A stretch of 64,000 nucleotides of DNA from Bacillota bacterium (GTDB lineage Bacteria; Bacillota; Sulfobacillia; JACIYH01): positions 124,001 through 188,000 of the forward strand of contig JASEFA010000001.1 of the NCBI GenBank assembly GCA_030019365.1. Reading direction: 5' to 3'. Shown piece after piece: positions 8,573 through 16,999 of this stretch. The notes beneath the pieces are model-generated. The model was not told the DNA's origin, searched no databases, and saw only the letters and a program-made list of their open reading frames with translations. Each line of letters starts with the position of its first letter. Positions within the stretch are counted from its first letter, which is position 1. Both the position numbers and the translations under genes were made by a program.

Positions 8573-9983
8573 GCGGGCATTTGTGTGGATTGAGGGGAGC
8601 AGGGACCGGCTGACGGAACTGAGCGACCGCATCTGGCAGTTCGCCGAACTGGGGCTGCACGAGGACCGGTCGGCCGGGCTTCTCGCCGACGAACTCGAGA
8701 CAGCGGGATTCCGGGTAGAGCGGGGCGTGGCGGGCATGCCCACCGCCTTCGTGGCCACCTGGGGCGAGGGGCGGCCTGCCATAGGATTTCTGGGCGAGTA
8801 TGACGCCCTGCCCGGCGTTTCCCAGAGGGTTTCTCCGGTGAGGGAGGAACTGGTGCCGGAGGGACCCGGCCACGGCTGTGGGCACAACCTCCTGGGGGTG
8901 GGGGCCCTGGGGGCGGTGATTGCCCTCAAGCAGGAGATGGAGGAGCGGGGTCTTTCTGGCACCCTCAAATACTTCGGCTGCCCGGCGGAAGAGAACTTCA
9001 GCGGCAAGGCCTTCATGGCCCGGGATGGTCTCTTCAGGGGCCTGGACGCCTGCCTCACCTGGCATCCCGGCGCCATGAACCTGGTGCGCACCGGTAGTTC
9101 CCTGGCCCTCAACTCCATGAACGTGACCTTTCACGGGCGGGCATCGCACGCGTCCGGGGCGCCTCACCTGGGCCGCAGCGCCCTGGATGCGGTGGAGCTC
9201 ATGAACGTGGGCGTGAACTACCTGCGCGAGCACATCCCGGAGAAGGCTCGCGTGCACTACGTGATCAGGGACGGGGGGCTGCAGCCCAACGTGGTGCCCG
9301 CCCGGGCCAGCGTGTGGTACTACGTGCGCGCCCCCGAGCGCCACCAGGTGGAAGAGGTCTACGAACGGGTGCTGAAGTGCGCGGAGGGCGCCGCCCTCAT
9401 GACCGATACCACTTACGAAGTGGAGTTGCTGGACGGCATCTACAACCTGCTCCCCAACCGGGCCCTGGAGAAGGTGCTGGAAGAGGCCATGGCGGTGGCC
9501 GGGGTGCCCCGCTTCGGGGAGGCGGAGCTGGATTTCGCCCGGCGCGTCGCGGAGAGCTTCCCTCCCGGGCAGAAGCCGGGCATCATCGACGAGTTGCCCC
9601 TTGACGAGGAATCGAAGGATCTCCTGCGGGCGCAGGTGCTCAACGACACGGTGGTTACCATGCGGGAGGATCTGCCGCCCCGCGGCTCCACCGACGTCGG
9701 TGATGTGAGCTGGTGCTGCCCCACTGCCCAGTTCACCACCACCTGCGCCGCCCTGGGCACGCCCGGGCACTCCTGGCAGTTCACGGCCCAGGCGGGCATG
9801 GGTATCGGCCACGCGGGCATGCTGGCTGCCGCCCGCGTGCTGGCGCAGGCCGGCCTGAACCTGCTCCTGCACGGGGATGCGCTCGATCTGGCGCTGGCTG
9901 AGTTCCGCAAGCGCACGCAGGCCAGGCCCTACCGCCCTGCCATCCCTCCGGAGGTGAAGCCGGCCTTCCACCAGCTGGCCTGA
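8559..9983 (+). CDS. M20 family amidohydrolase, AbgB-like
   Basis: A 474-residue metal-dependent amidohydrolase resembling the B subunit of p-aminobenzoyl-glutamate hydrolase. Metal and catalytic motifs are G-E-Y-D-A-L-P-G, G-H-G-C-G-H-N-L-L-G, C-P-A-E-E-N and T-W-H-P-G-A; a dimerisation domain with H-G-R-A-S-H-A-S-G lies in between. It would hydrolyse an amide bond of an N-acyl amino acid or folate-breakdown product; the substrate is unknown. The GTG at 8559 has GGAAAGGCGGGA upstream and overlaps the fumarase beta gene. The open frame extends upstream to 8250, but that part has no family similarity. It appears to be the last gene of the operon. Confidence 0.83.
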   Translation: MDRAERAFVWIEGSRDRLTELSDRIWQFAELGLHEDRSAGLLADELETAGFRVERGVAGMPTAFVATWGEGRPAIGFLGEYDALPGVSQRVSPVREELVPEGPGHGCGHNLLGVGALGAVIALKQEMEERGLSGTLKYFGCPAEENFSGKAFMARDGLFRGLDACLTWHPGAMNLVRTGSSLALNSMNVTFHGRASHASGAPHLGRSALDAVELMNVGVNYLREHIPEKARVHYVIRDGGLQPNVVPARASVWYYVRAPERHQVEEVYERVLKCAEGAALMTDTTYEVELLDGIYNLLPNRALEKVLEEAMAVAGVPRFGEAELDFARRVAESFPPGQKPGIIDELPLDEESKDLLRAQVLNDTVVTMREDLPPRGSTDVGDVSWCCPTAQFTTTCAALGTPGHSWQFTAQAGMGIGHAGMLAAARVLAQAGLNLLLHGDALDLALAEFRKRTQARPYRPAIPPEVKPAFHQLA

Positions 9984-10089
9984 ACCGGGCGGAGGGTCAG
10001 GTTCGGCGTCATGGTTGCCCTGGCGCTCCTGCTACCAGGCGGTCTCTGAGCGGGCCTCAGGGAGGCTTCCGGGCAGGACGGGGACGGTT

Positions 10090-11661
10090 TCAGCGGGTGA
10101 GCATGCGGGCCAGGGCATATCCGGAGTTGCCCATGACCCCGGGACCCGGATGGGTGGCTGCTCCGGTGAGGTACAGGCGGCGGATAGGAGTACGATAGCG
10201 GGACCAGCCGGGGAACGGCCGGAAGAGCAGGGCCTGGTCCAGGTGAAGGCTGCCCGAACCCGTGTCACCGTGCACCAGGTTGGGGTTGAGCCGCTCCATG
10301 TCCAGGGGTGAGAGCACCCGCCGGCCCAGGATCTGCCCCTTCAGATTGGGGCAGTAACGGCTGAGGATGTCGATTATCCTGTCGGCATAGCTTTCCTTGA
10401 TGCGATCCCAGGCCTGGCCCCTGATTTGCCCGGCGGCATCGCCCCTCACCTGATACGGGGCCGGCCGGGCCAGGACCCAGAGCACACATTTTCCTGGCGG
10501 AGCGCGGCCGGGGTCCAGGGCGGAGTGCTGGCCCACCACCAGAAGAGGCTCGCGGGGGAGGTACCCCCGCAAGCCCTCGTTGTAGGCCAGGGACGCGTGG
10601 TCGACGGAGGGCGCCAGGTGGATGGCGGCCGCCCGCTCCAGTTCGGGGCTGCCTATCCACTCCGGCCTGGCGGCCAGGGCCAGGTCGATTTTCATCAGCG
10701 ACAGGCCGTAACGGTACTTCATCACCAGGGGGACGAACCCGGCAGGCAGTCGGTCAGCCCCCACCAACTCCAGAAACAGGCGGGTGGGCGCCAGGCCCGC
10801 GATGACCGCCCGGCGCGCTTCCACCGCCGTGCCGTCTTCCAGCTGCACACCTGCGGCCGCTCCGCGGCGGACGACGATCTTCTTGACCTCCCGGCCGGTA
10901 TGGATCTCGCCGCCGAGAGAGCGGAACAAACCCGCCAGGGCCTGCGCCAGGCGGTTGCCTCCTCCGGCGGGAGTGGCCAGGCCGGCTTCCGGGTCCATGC
11001 CCAGGCACATGTACAGCCAGCCCGCCAGTGCTCCCCCGACCGTTTCCGGGCCGGCATCCGTGTGCCGGGCTTTGGGGACGAACCAGGCCTGCACCCGGGG
11101 ATTCTCGAACCAGTACGCCGCGAAGTCGCGGGGCGGAAGGAGGAGCATCCTGAGGAACTGCATGTTGCCTCGCGGACCCAGGGAAGAGCGGATGCCGAGC
11201 GCCTTGAGAGCGGCTGGCAGTGAAGGCGGGGGTGAGCTGAGCACTCCGGCCAGGGAATCGCGCACGCGGCTGTAGGTGGCAAAAAGCTCCCGGCAGGCCT
11301 CGGCGTCCGCCCGCGAGTAGCGGGCGATGCTGGCCCGGGTCGCCTCGACATCGCCGTAGAGGTAGATGGTTTCGCCATCGGGGAAGAGACTGGCCGAGGG
11401 GATCCGGGCGCGGATGTATTTCAGGCCGTGCTGTTCCAGCTCCCCCCGCAGTTCGCGGTAGGCGGGTGAAAGGAAGATCAGGTTGTGGAATCCGGCCAGC
11501 ACGTCGTGGCGGAAGCCCGGCAGGGTAGCCTCGTCCGTCCTCAGGCAGCCGCCGATCTGGTGGTCGCGCTCGAAGATGGCCACCTTCCAGCCTGCCCGCG
11601 CCAGGTATATTCCGGTGATGAGGTTGTTGTGCCCCCCGCCGATCAGGATGCCGTCCGGCAC
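10090..11661 (-). CDS. Phytoene-desaturase-like FAD oxidoreductase
   Basis: A 523-residue flavoprotein of the phytoene desaturase/carotenoid isomerase superfamily (PYROXD2-like). The N-terminus holds G-G-G-H-N-N-L-I-T-G and then I-F-E-R-D, the Rossmann FAD/ADP site with its ribose-binding acid. The C-terminus has the family's closing FAD segment L-Y-L-T-G-A-A-T-H-P-G-P-G-V-M-G. No carotenoid genes neighbour it, so the substrate is unknown. The GTG at 11661 is chosen because AGGGG lies about 9 bases before it; an in-frame TTG at 11679 is the alternative. It converges on the M20 hydrolase gene and diverges from the aminotransferase gene. Confidence 0.8.
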   Translation of the reverse strand: MPDGILIGGGHNNLITGIYLARAGWKVAIFERDHQIGGCLRTDEATLPGFRHDVLAGFHNLIFLSPAYRELRGELEQHGLKYIRARIPSASLFPDGETIYLYGDVEATRASIARYSRADAEACRELFATYSRVRDSLAGVLSSPPPSLPAALKALGIRSSLGPRGNMQFLRMLLLPPRDFAAYWFENPRVQAWFVPKARHTDAGPETVGGALAGWLYMCLGMDPEAGLATPAGGGNRLAQALAGLFRSLGGEIHTGREVKKIVVRRGAAAGVQLEDGTAVEARRAVIAGLAPTRLFLELVGADRLPAGFVPLVMKYRYGLSLMKIDLALAARPEWIGSPELERAAAIHLAPSVDHASLAYNEGLRGYLPREPLLVVGQHSALDPGRAPPGKCVLWVLARPAPYQVRGDAAGQIRGQAWDRIKESYADRIIDILSRYCPNLKGQILGRRVLSPLDMERLNPNLVHGDTGSGSLHLDQALLFRPFPGWSRYRTPIRRLYLTGAATHPGPGVMGNSGYALARMLTR

Positions 11662-11830
11662 TACCTGTTTCCCCTGCAAAGGAACTCTTCACGGGGGGTG
11701 GCGACGGCGAGCCGTCGCGAGCGACTCCCCTGATGAATGTGGCCGGTTTGCCGTCGCAGTATCCCGGCCGGCGCGGGGCCCGACACGGGACCGTGGAGGG
11801 GTGGCGCTCCCCCGTATCGCTCCGGTGGGA

Positions 11831-11836
11831 TATAAT
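11831..11836 (+). promoter_or_regulatory. Perfect TATAAT -10 element upstream of the aminotransferase gene
   Basis: A consensus sigma-A -10 hexamer lies 47 bases before the ATG at 11884, in the divergent spacer between two genes. No convincing -35 hexamer is found 15-19 bases upstream, so the promoter call rests on the -10 alone. Confidence 0.35.
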
Positions 11837-11883
11837 CTGGGCGCGTGGCCGGTGAGAAAGACCCTGCCGGGAGGGGGAGGGCG

Positions 11884-13113
11884 ATGTCGAGGGAGATCCG
11901 GCGGGACGGGATGCTGGCGGAGGGCCAGAGCCCGGAGATGCCAAAGGACCGGATGGTGGTGGAAGGGCAGATCCCGGAGAAGGCGCGGGCCGGCTATCTG
12001 AACACGGGCACCAACGGCCTGCTCCCCCAGGTGGCGGCAGAGGCGGTGGCGGACGGGGTCCGCCGCGAACTGGAGCAGGGGCGGCGCTACCCCTGGCACT
12101 CGGAATGGGGCGAACAGGTCCTGGGGGAACTGCGCCAGGAGCTGGCGGGCTTCTTCGGGGTGGGATTCCACCAGGTGGCCCTTACATACAGCACCAGCGA
12201 CGCCATGAACGTGGCGCTGGCCGCCATGCGGTGGCAGCCGGGCGACGAGGTGGTGACCACGAACCTCGAACACCCCGGCCTGCTACTGCCCCTTTACCTC
12301 CTGCGCAGGCGGTACGGGGTGGTGCTGCGGGTGGTGGACCTGGGGTGGGGACATGGCACTCCCGGGGAACTCGCGGAGCGGCTGGGCCGCGCCGTGGGGC
12401 CCCGCACCCGCCTGGTGGCTCTCTCCCACGTGGCCTTCGGCACAGGCGCGGTGCTGCCGCTGGCGGAGATCACGCGGCTGGCCCACGACCGGGGCATCCC
12501 GGTGCTGGTGGACGGAGCCCAGTCGGCGGGGGCGATTCCCGTGGATGTGGGAGCCCTGGGGGTGGACTTCTATGCCGTGCCGGGCCAGAAATGGCTGTGC
12601 GGGCCGGTGGGGACGGGAGCGCTGCTGGTGCGGGACGAGATCCTCGGTGCTCTGGAGCTTCCCGCCATTGGCTACGCGGGGACGGAGCGGTGGGAGACCA
12701 CAGGGTACTTCGTTCCCGTGCCGGGGGCCCGGCGCTTTGAGGTAGCGGGCAGGTTCATCCCCGCGTATGCGGGATGGCTGGCGTCGCTGCGCTGGCTGGG
12801 GTCCCTGGGCTGGGCCGAGATCCACACCCGCACCGCGTACCTGGCAACGCGGGCCCAGGCCCTGCTCGGGGGACTCCCCGGGGTGAAGCTGGTGACGCCT
12901 TCCCCAGAGCCGGGCCTGGAGCCGGCCGGCCTGGTTTCCTTCCAGGCAGAGGGATACACCCCGCAGCGGGTGCAGGAGGAGTGTGCCCGGGCGGGACTGC
13001 AGCTGCGCACCATACCGGAGCCGCCCTGCTGCCGCATCTCCACCGCCTTCTACGTGGCCGAGCGGGAGCTGGAAGCCCTGGCCGACCTGCTCTCCCGCCT
13101 TCCCTCACACTGA
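11884..13113 (+). CDS. Class V aminotransferase / cysteine-desulfurase-like PLP enzyme
   Basis: A 409-residue fold-type I PLP enzyme. The cofactor aspartate is in V-D-G-A-Q-S-A-G and the Schiff-base lysine is K236 in P-G-Q-K-W-L-C-G-P-V-G-T-G. Substrate-side motifs such as Y-L-N-T-G near residue 40 and H-P-G-L-L-L-P (about 132) fit the NifS/isopenicillin-N-epimerase-like branch. No clear SufS/IscS catalytic cysteine loop can be recognised, so sulfur transfer is not assumed. The ATG follows GGGAGGGGGAGGGCG. The first 35 or so residues are charged and poorly conserved in appearance. It is monocistronic between a divergent and a convergent gene. Confidence 0.8.
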   Translation: MSREIRRDGMLAEGQSPEMPKDRMVVEGQIPEKARAGYLNTGTNGLLPQVAAEAVADGVRRELEQGRRYPWHSEWGEQVLGELRQELAGFFGVGFHQVALTYSTSDAMNVALAAMRWQPGDEVVTTNLEHPGLLLPLYLLRRRYGVVLRVVDLGWGHGTPGELAERLGRAVGPRTRLVALSHVAFGTGAVLPLAEITRLAHDRGIPVLVDGAQSAGAIPVDVGALGVDFYAVPGQKWLCGPVGTGALLVRDEILGALELPAIGYAGTERWETTGYFVPVPGARRFEVAGRFIPAYAGWLASLRWLGSLGWAEIHTRTAYLATRAQALLGGLPGVKLVTPSPEPGLEPAGLVSFQAEGYTPQRVQEECARAGLQLRTIPEPPCCRISTAFYVAERELEALADLLSRLPSH

Positions 13114-13160
13114 GGCTCGGGATGACCGCCTGGCGCCCGGAGAGTATGACTTCACCCGTC

Positions 13161-13190
13161 GGGGCCCGGAGTTCCCGGGCCCCTGGTCTT
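13161..13190 (+). terminator. Rho-independent terminator after the aminotransferase gene
   Basis: A perfect 9-bp stem GGGGCCCGG (13161-13169) / CCGGGCCCC (13175-13183) with a 5-base loop is followed by TGGTCTTTCT. It sits in the 87-base gap between two convergent genes and fits termination of the plus-strand transcript. No T-run is seen on the minus side. Confidence 0.7.
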
Positions 13191-13200
13191 TCTGCAGGCG

Positions 13201-15582
13201 CTATGGGCTGGTGGGGCCCATGATGACGCGCACGCGGTGCTCCCTTCCGTCCTCCAGGGGGGGAAGGAGATTGGTGGGCAACTCGTCACCATCCAGGTAG
13301 ACCCTCTCCACGCCGCGGCTGACGTGCCCGGGGTTTTCCACTTCGATCAGGTAGACGGCCCGGCGGAAGGCCCGGCGCAGCCGGAAGCCGTCCCATTCCG
13401 GGGGAATGGCGGGGTCGATGCGCAACCCGTCCAGCTCGGGCCGGGCTCCCAGGATGCCCTGATAACCCGCGATCTGGGCCCAGGCGGCGGTGCCGGTGGT
13501 CCAGGTGAACTCGCCCCGGCCGAACCAGGGGGAGTCGGGGCCGTGGACGTACTCGGCGTAGACATATGGTTCGGCCAGGTAGCGGTCGGGGTCGGCGGAG
13601 GCGGTGATGAAGGAGCTCTTGCGGAACCACTCGTAGGCGCGGTCGCCGCGGCCCAGCCTGGCTTCCGCCAGGATGGCCCAGGTGACCGGATGGTTGAAGA
13701 CGGCACCGTTCTCCTTGGCGCCGGGGGCGAACATGGTGATGATGCCCAGGCTCTCGTCCGGCTCCTGGTAGGCAGGGAGGAAAAGGGCGGGCCCGTAAGG
13801 AGTGTCCAGATGCTTCCATACGGAATCCATGGCCGCCAGGGCGCGCTCGGGAGGCGCCAGGCCGCTGAGCACGGCCCAGGTCTGGGCGTTCACGTAGATG
13901 CGACCCCAGCGGTTGAAGTGGCTGCCGAAGGCGTCCCCCCGGTCGGTGGTGCCCCGTACGTACCACTCGCCGTCCCAGCAGTGCTCGTTCACCAGCCGTG
14001 AGATTTCGTCGGCCCGCGCCCGGTAGCGGTGGGCCGGCTCCCGGTTTCCCAGGTGATCCTCGAGGGCGGCCATATCCCGGAGCATCCAGGCCAGGAACTC
14101 GGCGGTCATCACGCTCTCGCCCCGGCCCTCGACGCCCACCTGGTCCAGCCCGTCGTTCCAGTCGGCCGCCCCTATGAGGGGGAGCCCGCGGGCGCTCACC
14201 CGTCCCAGGGTGTACTCCAGGGACCGGCCCAGGTGGTCGTGGACGGTGCCCTCGCCTCCTCCGTAGAAGGGCACCACTTCCTGAAGGAAGTCCAGGTCCC
14301 CGGTCTCCTTGAGGTAGGCGATGACGGCCAGCACGGGCCAGAGGGCGTCATCGGAGTGGCCGGTGCGGGGCCCGGTGTCGGAAACAGGGTCCCAGTTGTG
14401 CAGGCAGCCGCCATCGGAAAACTGATGGCGCAGCATTTCCCGCAGCTTACGGGCGGCCGCCCCTGGCTCCATGGGGAGGATGCCCAGCAGGTCCTGGCAG
14501 CTGTCGCGGAAGCCGATCACGGACCCGCCCCCGATGTAATACGAGACCATGCGCGACCAGTGGAAGGTGACCCAGGACTGATACTTGGACCAGATGTTGA
14601 GGGCCAGGTCGAAGTCCTCATCGGGGGTGGAGGCCCACAGGCGCCCCACGTGGTCGTCCCAGTAGCCGCATACGTGGGCATACGCCCGCCGCACTTCGTT
14701 CAGGTCCAGGTACTTTCGCCGCAGGCCGGTGATGGATCCCCGGTCGGGAGCAGCCCCGGCCAGGATGACGAACTCCCGGGTCTCACCCGGTTCCAGGCGC
14801 AGGGAGGAGTGCAGGGCTCCTGCCGCGTCCTGGCCCGGGCCCTGGGAGTTGCTACAGCGGCCGCGCTCGACGGCCACCGGGCGGGAGAGACACCGCCCCG
14901 GTCCCACGAAGGCAGCCCGCAGCCCGTCAAAGCTCTCCACGGGCAGGCTGGAACAGGTGAAAGCCACCGCCGGCCAGGAGACGTGGGGCCTGGTGGGGCG
15001 GGTGGCCACCTCCCACAGCCGGTTTTCCGCCAGGAGGGTGCTGTCGGTCCATTCCACCCGCTTGAACAGGGAGGCAAAGGTGCTTTCCAGCAGGTCGTAG
15101 GGGAAGCTGCCCAGGGCCCACTCCAGATAGGAAAACACGGCCAGGTGGCGGGGCCGGGCGGAGCGGTTGGTAAGCCTGACCCACCAAATCTCCAGGTCGT
15201 CGCCGCGGGGGACGAAGAAGGTCACCTCCTGCTCTATCTCGCCGGCCAGGCAGTGGATACGGGTGTAGCCCAGCCCGTGACGGCACTCCCACCGGTCGTA
15301 TGGCGCCTGCACGGGTTGCCAGCCCGGCGACCAGACCTCCCCGGTGTCCTGGTCGCGCAGGTAGATGTAACGGCCCGGCCGGTCCGAAACCAGCATGTCG
15401 GCCGGGTGCGCTCTGGTGATGCGGTGGTAGCCGGAGCTCCCGAAAAAGGAGTAGCCTCCCCCGGTCTGGGAGATGAGGGCGCAGTAATGCCCGTTGGTGA
15501 GGTAGTTTGCCCAGGGCCGGGGGGTGTCGGGACGGTTGATCACGTACTCCCGGCCATCGGGAGAGAAGCTGCCGTAAGGCAC
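13201..15582 (-). CDS. GH94 family glycoside phosphorylase (cellobiose/chitobiose phosphorylase-like)
   Basis: A 793-residue protein with the GH94 layout: an N-terminal beta-sandwich (early motif Y-G-S-F-S-P-D-G-R-E-Y), a linker, an alpha/alpha6 catalytic barrel and a small C-terminal beta domain. The general-acid motif D-W-N-D-G is at residues 474-478, and phosphate/sugar site segments such as G-F-R-D-S-C-Q-D-L and E-N-G-A-V-F-N-H-P are present. These enzymes split beta-glucosidic bonds with phosphate to give sugar 1-phosphates; cellobiose, laminaribiose, chitobiose or sophorose specificity cannot be told here. The GTG start has GGAGG 8 bases upstream, just after the BON gene stop. It has no signal peptide, so it is cytoplasmic. 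Confidence 0.88.
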   Translation of the reverse strand: MPYGSFSPDGREYVINRPDTPRPWANYLTNGHYCALISQTGGGYSFFGSSGYHRITRAHPADMLVSDRPGRYIYLRDQDTGEVWSPGWQPVQAPYDRWECRHGLGYTRIHCLAGEIEQEVTFFVPRGDDLEIWWVRLTNRSARPRHLAVFSYLEWALGSFPYDLLESTFASLFKRVEWTDSTLLAENRLWEVATRPTRPHVSWPAVAFTCSSLPVESFDGLRAAFVGPGRCLSRPVAVERGRCSNSQGPGQDAAGALHSSLRLEPGETREFVILAGAAPDRGSITGLRRKYLDLNEVRRAYAHVCGYWDDHVGRLWASTPDEDFDLALNIWSKYQSWVTFHWSRMVSYYIGGGSVIGFRDSCQDLLGILPMEPGAAARKLREMLRHQFSDGGCLHNWDPVSDTGPRTGHSDDALWPVLAVIAYLKETGDLDFLQEVVPFYGGGEGTVHDHLGRSLEYTLGRVSARGLPLIGAADWNDGLDQVGVEGRGESVMTAEFLAWMLRDMAALEDHLGNREPAHRYRARADEISRLVNEHCWDGEWYVRGTTDRGDAFGSHFNRWGRIYVNAQTWAVLSGLAPPERALAAMDSVWKHLDTPYGPALFLPAYQEPDESLGIITMFAPGAKENGAVFNHPVTWAILAEARLGRGDRAYEWFRKSSFITASADPDRYLAEPYVYAEYVHGPDSPWFGRGEFTWTTGTAAWAQIAGYQGILGARPELDGLRIDPAIPPEWDGFRLRRAFRRAVYLIEVENPGHVSRGVERVYLDGDELPTNLLPPLEDGREHRVRVIMGPTSP

Positions 15583-15585
15583 CCT

Positions 15586-15897
15586 TCACACCTCCAGCCT
15601 GTCGTCTTCGTCCCGGGTCAGGGTGAAGTCGGCGTGGAAAACGCCTTCCGTGACGCCATACGGGTGCGGGAAACCGGCCGGTCCCCTCACCTCCAGCTCA
15701 TTGATCACCTTGCGCACGCCCGTCAACCCGGACACGATGGTCTCCGCCAGCCGGGCTTCGCGGGCGGAACCCACCGTCCCGCGCAGCCGCACCACCCCGT
15801 CCTGGGCCACGGCCCGGATGGGTGCGCCGGAGAGCGGGGCTATCTGCCCCAGGACCTCGTGCACCCTCTGCGACAACAGGGCATCTCTCAACTTCAT
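15586..15897 (-). CDS. BON-domain protein
   Basis: A 103-residue protein whose residues 5-70 match the BON pattern: an initial helix, then V-V-R-L-R-G-T-V-G-S-A-R-E-A-R-L-A-E and G-V-R-K-V-I-N-E-L. BON domains bind membranes or ligands and often tune the activity of neighbouring proteins. There is no signal peptide. The gene is packed between the alpha/alpha-barrel gene and the GH94 phosphorylase, with 3 bases to the latter, so a role with the carbohydrate enzymes is inferred. The ATG has GGGGG 7 bases upstream. Confidence 0.75.
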   Translation of the reverse strand: MKLRDALLSQRVHEVLGQIAPLSGAPIRAVAQDGVVRLRGTVGSAREARLAETIVSGLTGVRKVINELEVRGPAGFPHPYGVTEGVFHADFTLTRDEDDRLEV

Positions 15898-15916
15898 GCT
15901 TGAACCCCCTTGGCCG

Positions 15917-16999
15917 TCAGGAAGTGCCTGCCGCCGGCAGCGCCTCCGGGGTGACCTCCAACTCCCGCATGAGGACCTGGGTCCACAGGCAGGCGAGCAG
16001 GGATTCCGCCCCCTGGTTCAGGTTGACCCCCTCGGGGGTAAGGCCGTCGTAACAGCCGCCGGTGGCCGGGTCCAGCAGGGAAACCCCCAGCTGGTTCTGG
16101 CCCTGGAACCAGGCTGCCGCCCGGTGGGCCAGCTCCCGGTAGCGGGTCGCTCCGGTCACCAGGTATGCCTCCAGGTTGGCTTCCACCAGATGGGCGGCAT
16201 CCAGCGGTTGCTCGTCGAAGTCGGCGGGCGCGCCGCCCCGCCGGTACCAGTGCCGGTTTCCCACCAGTTTGGCGCAGCCGGGCCGGAAACAGCAGTCGTC
16301 GAGGAAGTCCAGGCTTTCCCTGGCCACGCGCAGGTAGCTGCGGCGTCCGGTGATCACGTACGCAGCCAGCATCCCCTGGGGGAGAACGCCGTTCGCGTAG
16401 GTCATGGTCTCCTCGAACCAGTGCCACCCCGGGGCCGCTGCCGCCCGGTAAGCGGCCAGCAGGCGTTGCCCCAGGCGGTGGGCCAGCACCCCGGTGGCGT
16501 GGTCGGGGGATGCCTCGTGATGGCGCCGCAGCGCCACCAGGGTGAGGGCCTGGGCGCGGAGAGCCCTCAGGGCCGCGACGTGAGGGAGGGCCCGTGCCCA
16601 GAGACGCCCGGCCAGGAGGCGGGAGCCGGGGCCGGCCCGGGGTGAGGCCATGACCTCCACGCACGCCCCCAGGGCGCGGCCGAAGCAGTCTTCGGAGCCA
16701 TCCTCGTCCAGGAAGCGCCTGGAGTAGTCCATGAAGTTGCGGAACCACCCGGTGGGGTTCTGGGCGTAAGCGAGGAAGGCCAGGTACCGCTCGGCCAGGG
16801 CAGCCAGGCGGGGGTCAGCGCACGTGCTTGGCACCCTCATCAGGAGTGCCAGGGCTCGGCTGTTGTCGTCGGTGGTGTACCCGCTGGCCAGGTCCGGCAG
16901 GGAATAGGTGGCGTGCTGGATGAGGCCGGTGCAGTCCGTCAGGCGCAGCAGGTGGTCCCAGTGCAAGATGGGGGACGGTAAGCTGTCGGACGCGCTCAT
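15917..16999 (-). CDS. Predicted alpha/alpha-barrel carbohydrate-active protein (detached C-terminal partner of GT4)
   Basis: A 360-residue, helix-rich protein with the T-G-L-I-Q-H-A-T-Y and G-Y-T-T-D-D-N-S-R-A-L opening. I associate this opening with the C-terminal alpha/alpha6 toroid found fused behind GT4 glycosyltransferases in other bacteria. Here it is a separate frame: ATG with AAGGAG 8 bases upstream, lying inside the 3-prime end of the GT4 gene (185 bases of overlap). Its catalytic role is not established; the fold suggests sugar binding or hydrolysis. Moving from the GT4 frame into this frame needs a +1 shift near the ATG, so a split ancestral fusion is likely. Confidence 0.65.
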   Translation of the reverse strand: MSASDSLPSPILHWDHLLRLTDCTGLIQHATYSLPDLASGYTTDDNSRALALLMRVPSTCADPRLAALAERYLAFLAYAQNPTGWFRNFMDYSRRFLDEDGSEDCFGRALGACVEVMASPRAGPGSRLLAGRLWARALPHVAALRALRAQALTLVALRRHHEASPDHATGVLAHRLGQRLLAAYRAAAAPGWHWFEETMTYANGVLPQGMLAAYVITGRRSYLRVARESLDFLDDCCFRPGCAKLVGNRHWYRRGGAPADFDEQPLDAAHLVEANLEAYLVTGATRYRELAHRAAAWFQGQNQLGVSLLDPATGGCYDGLTPEGVNLNQGAESLLACLWTQVLMRELEVTPEALPAAGTS

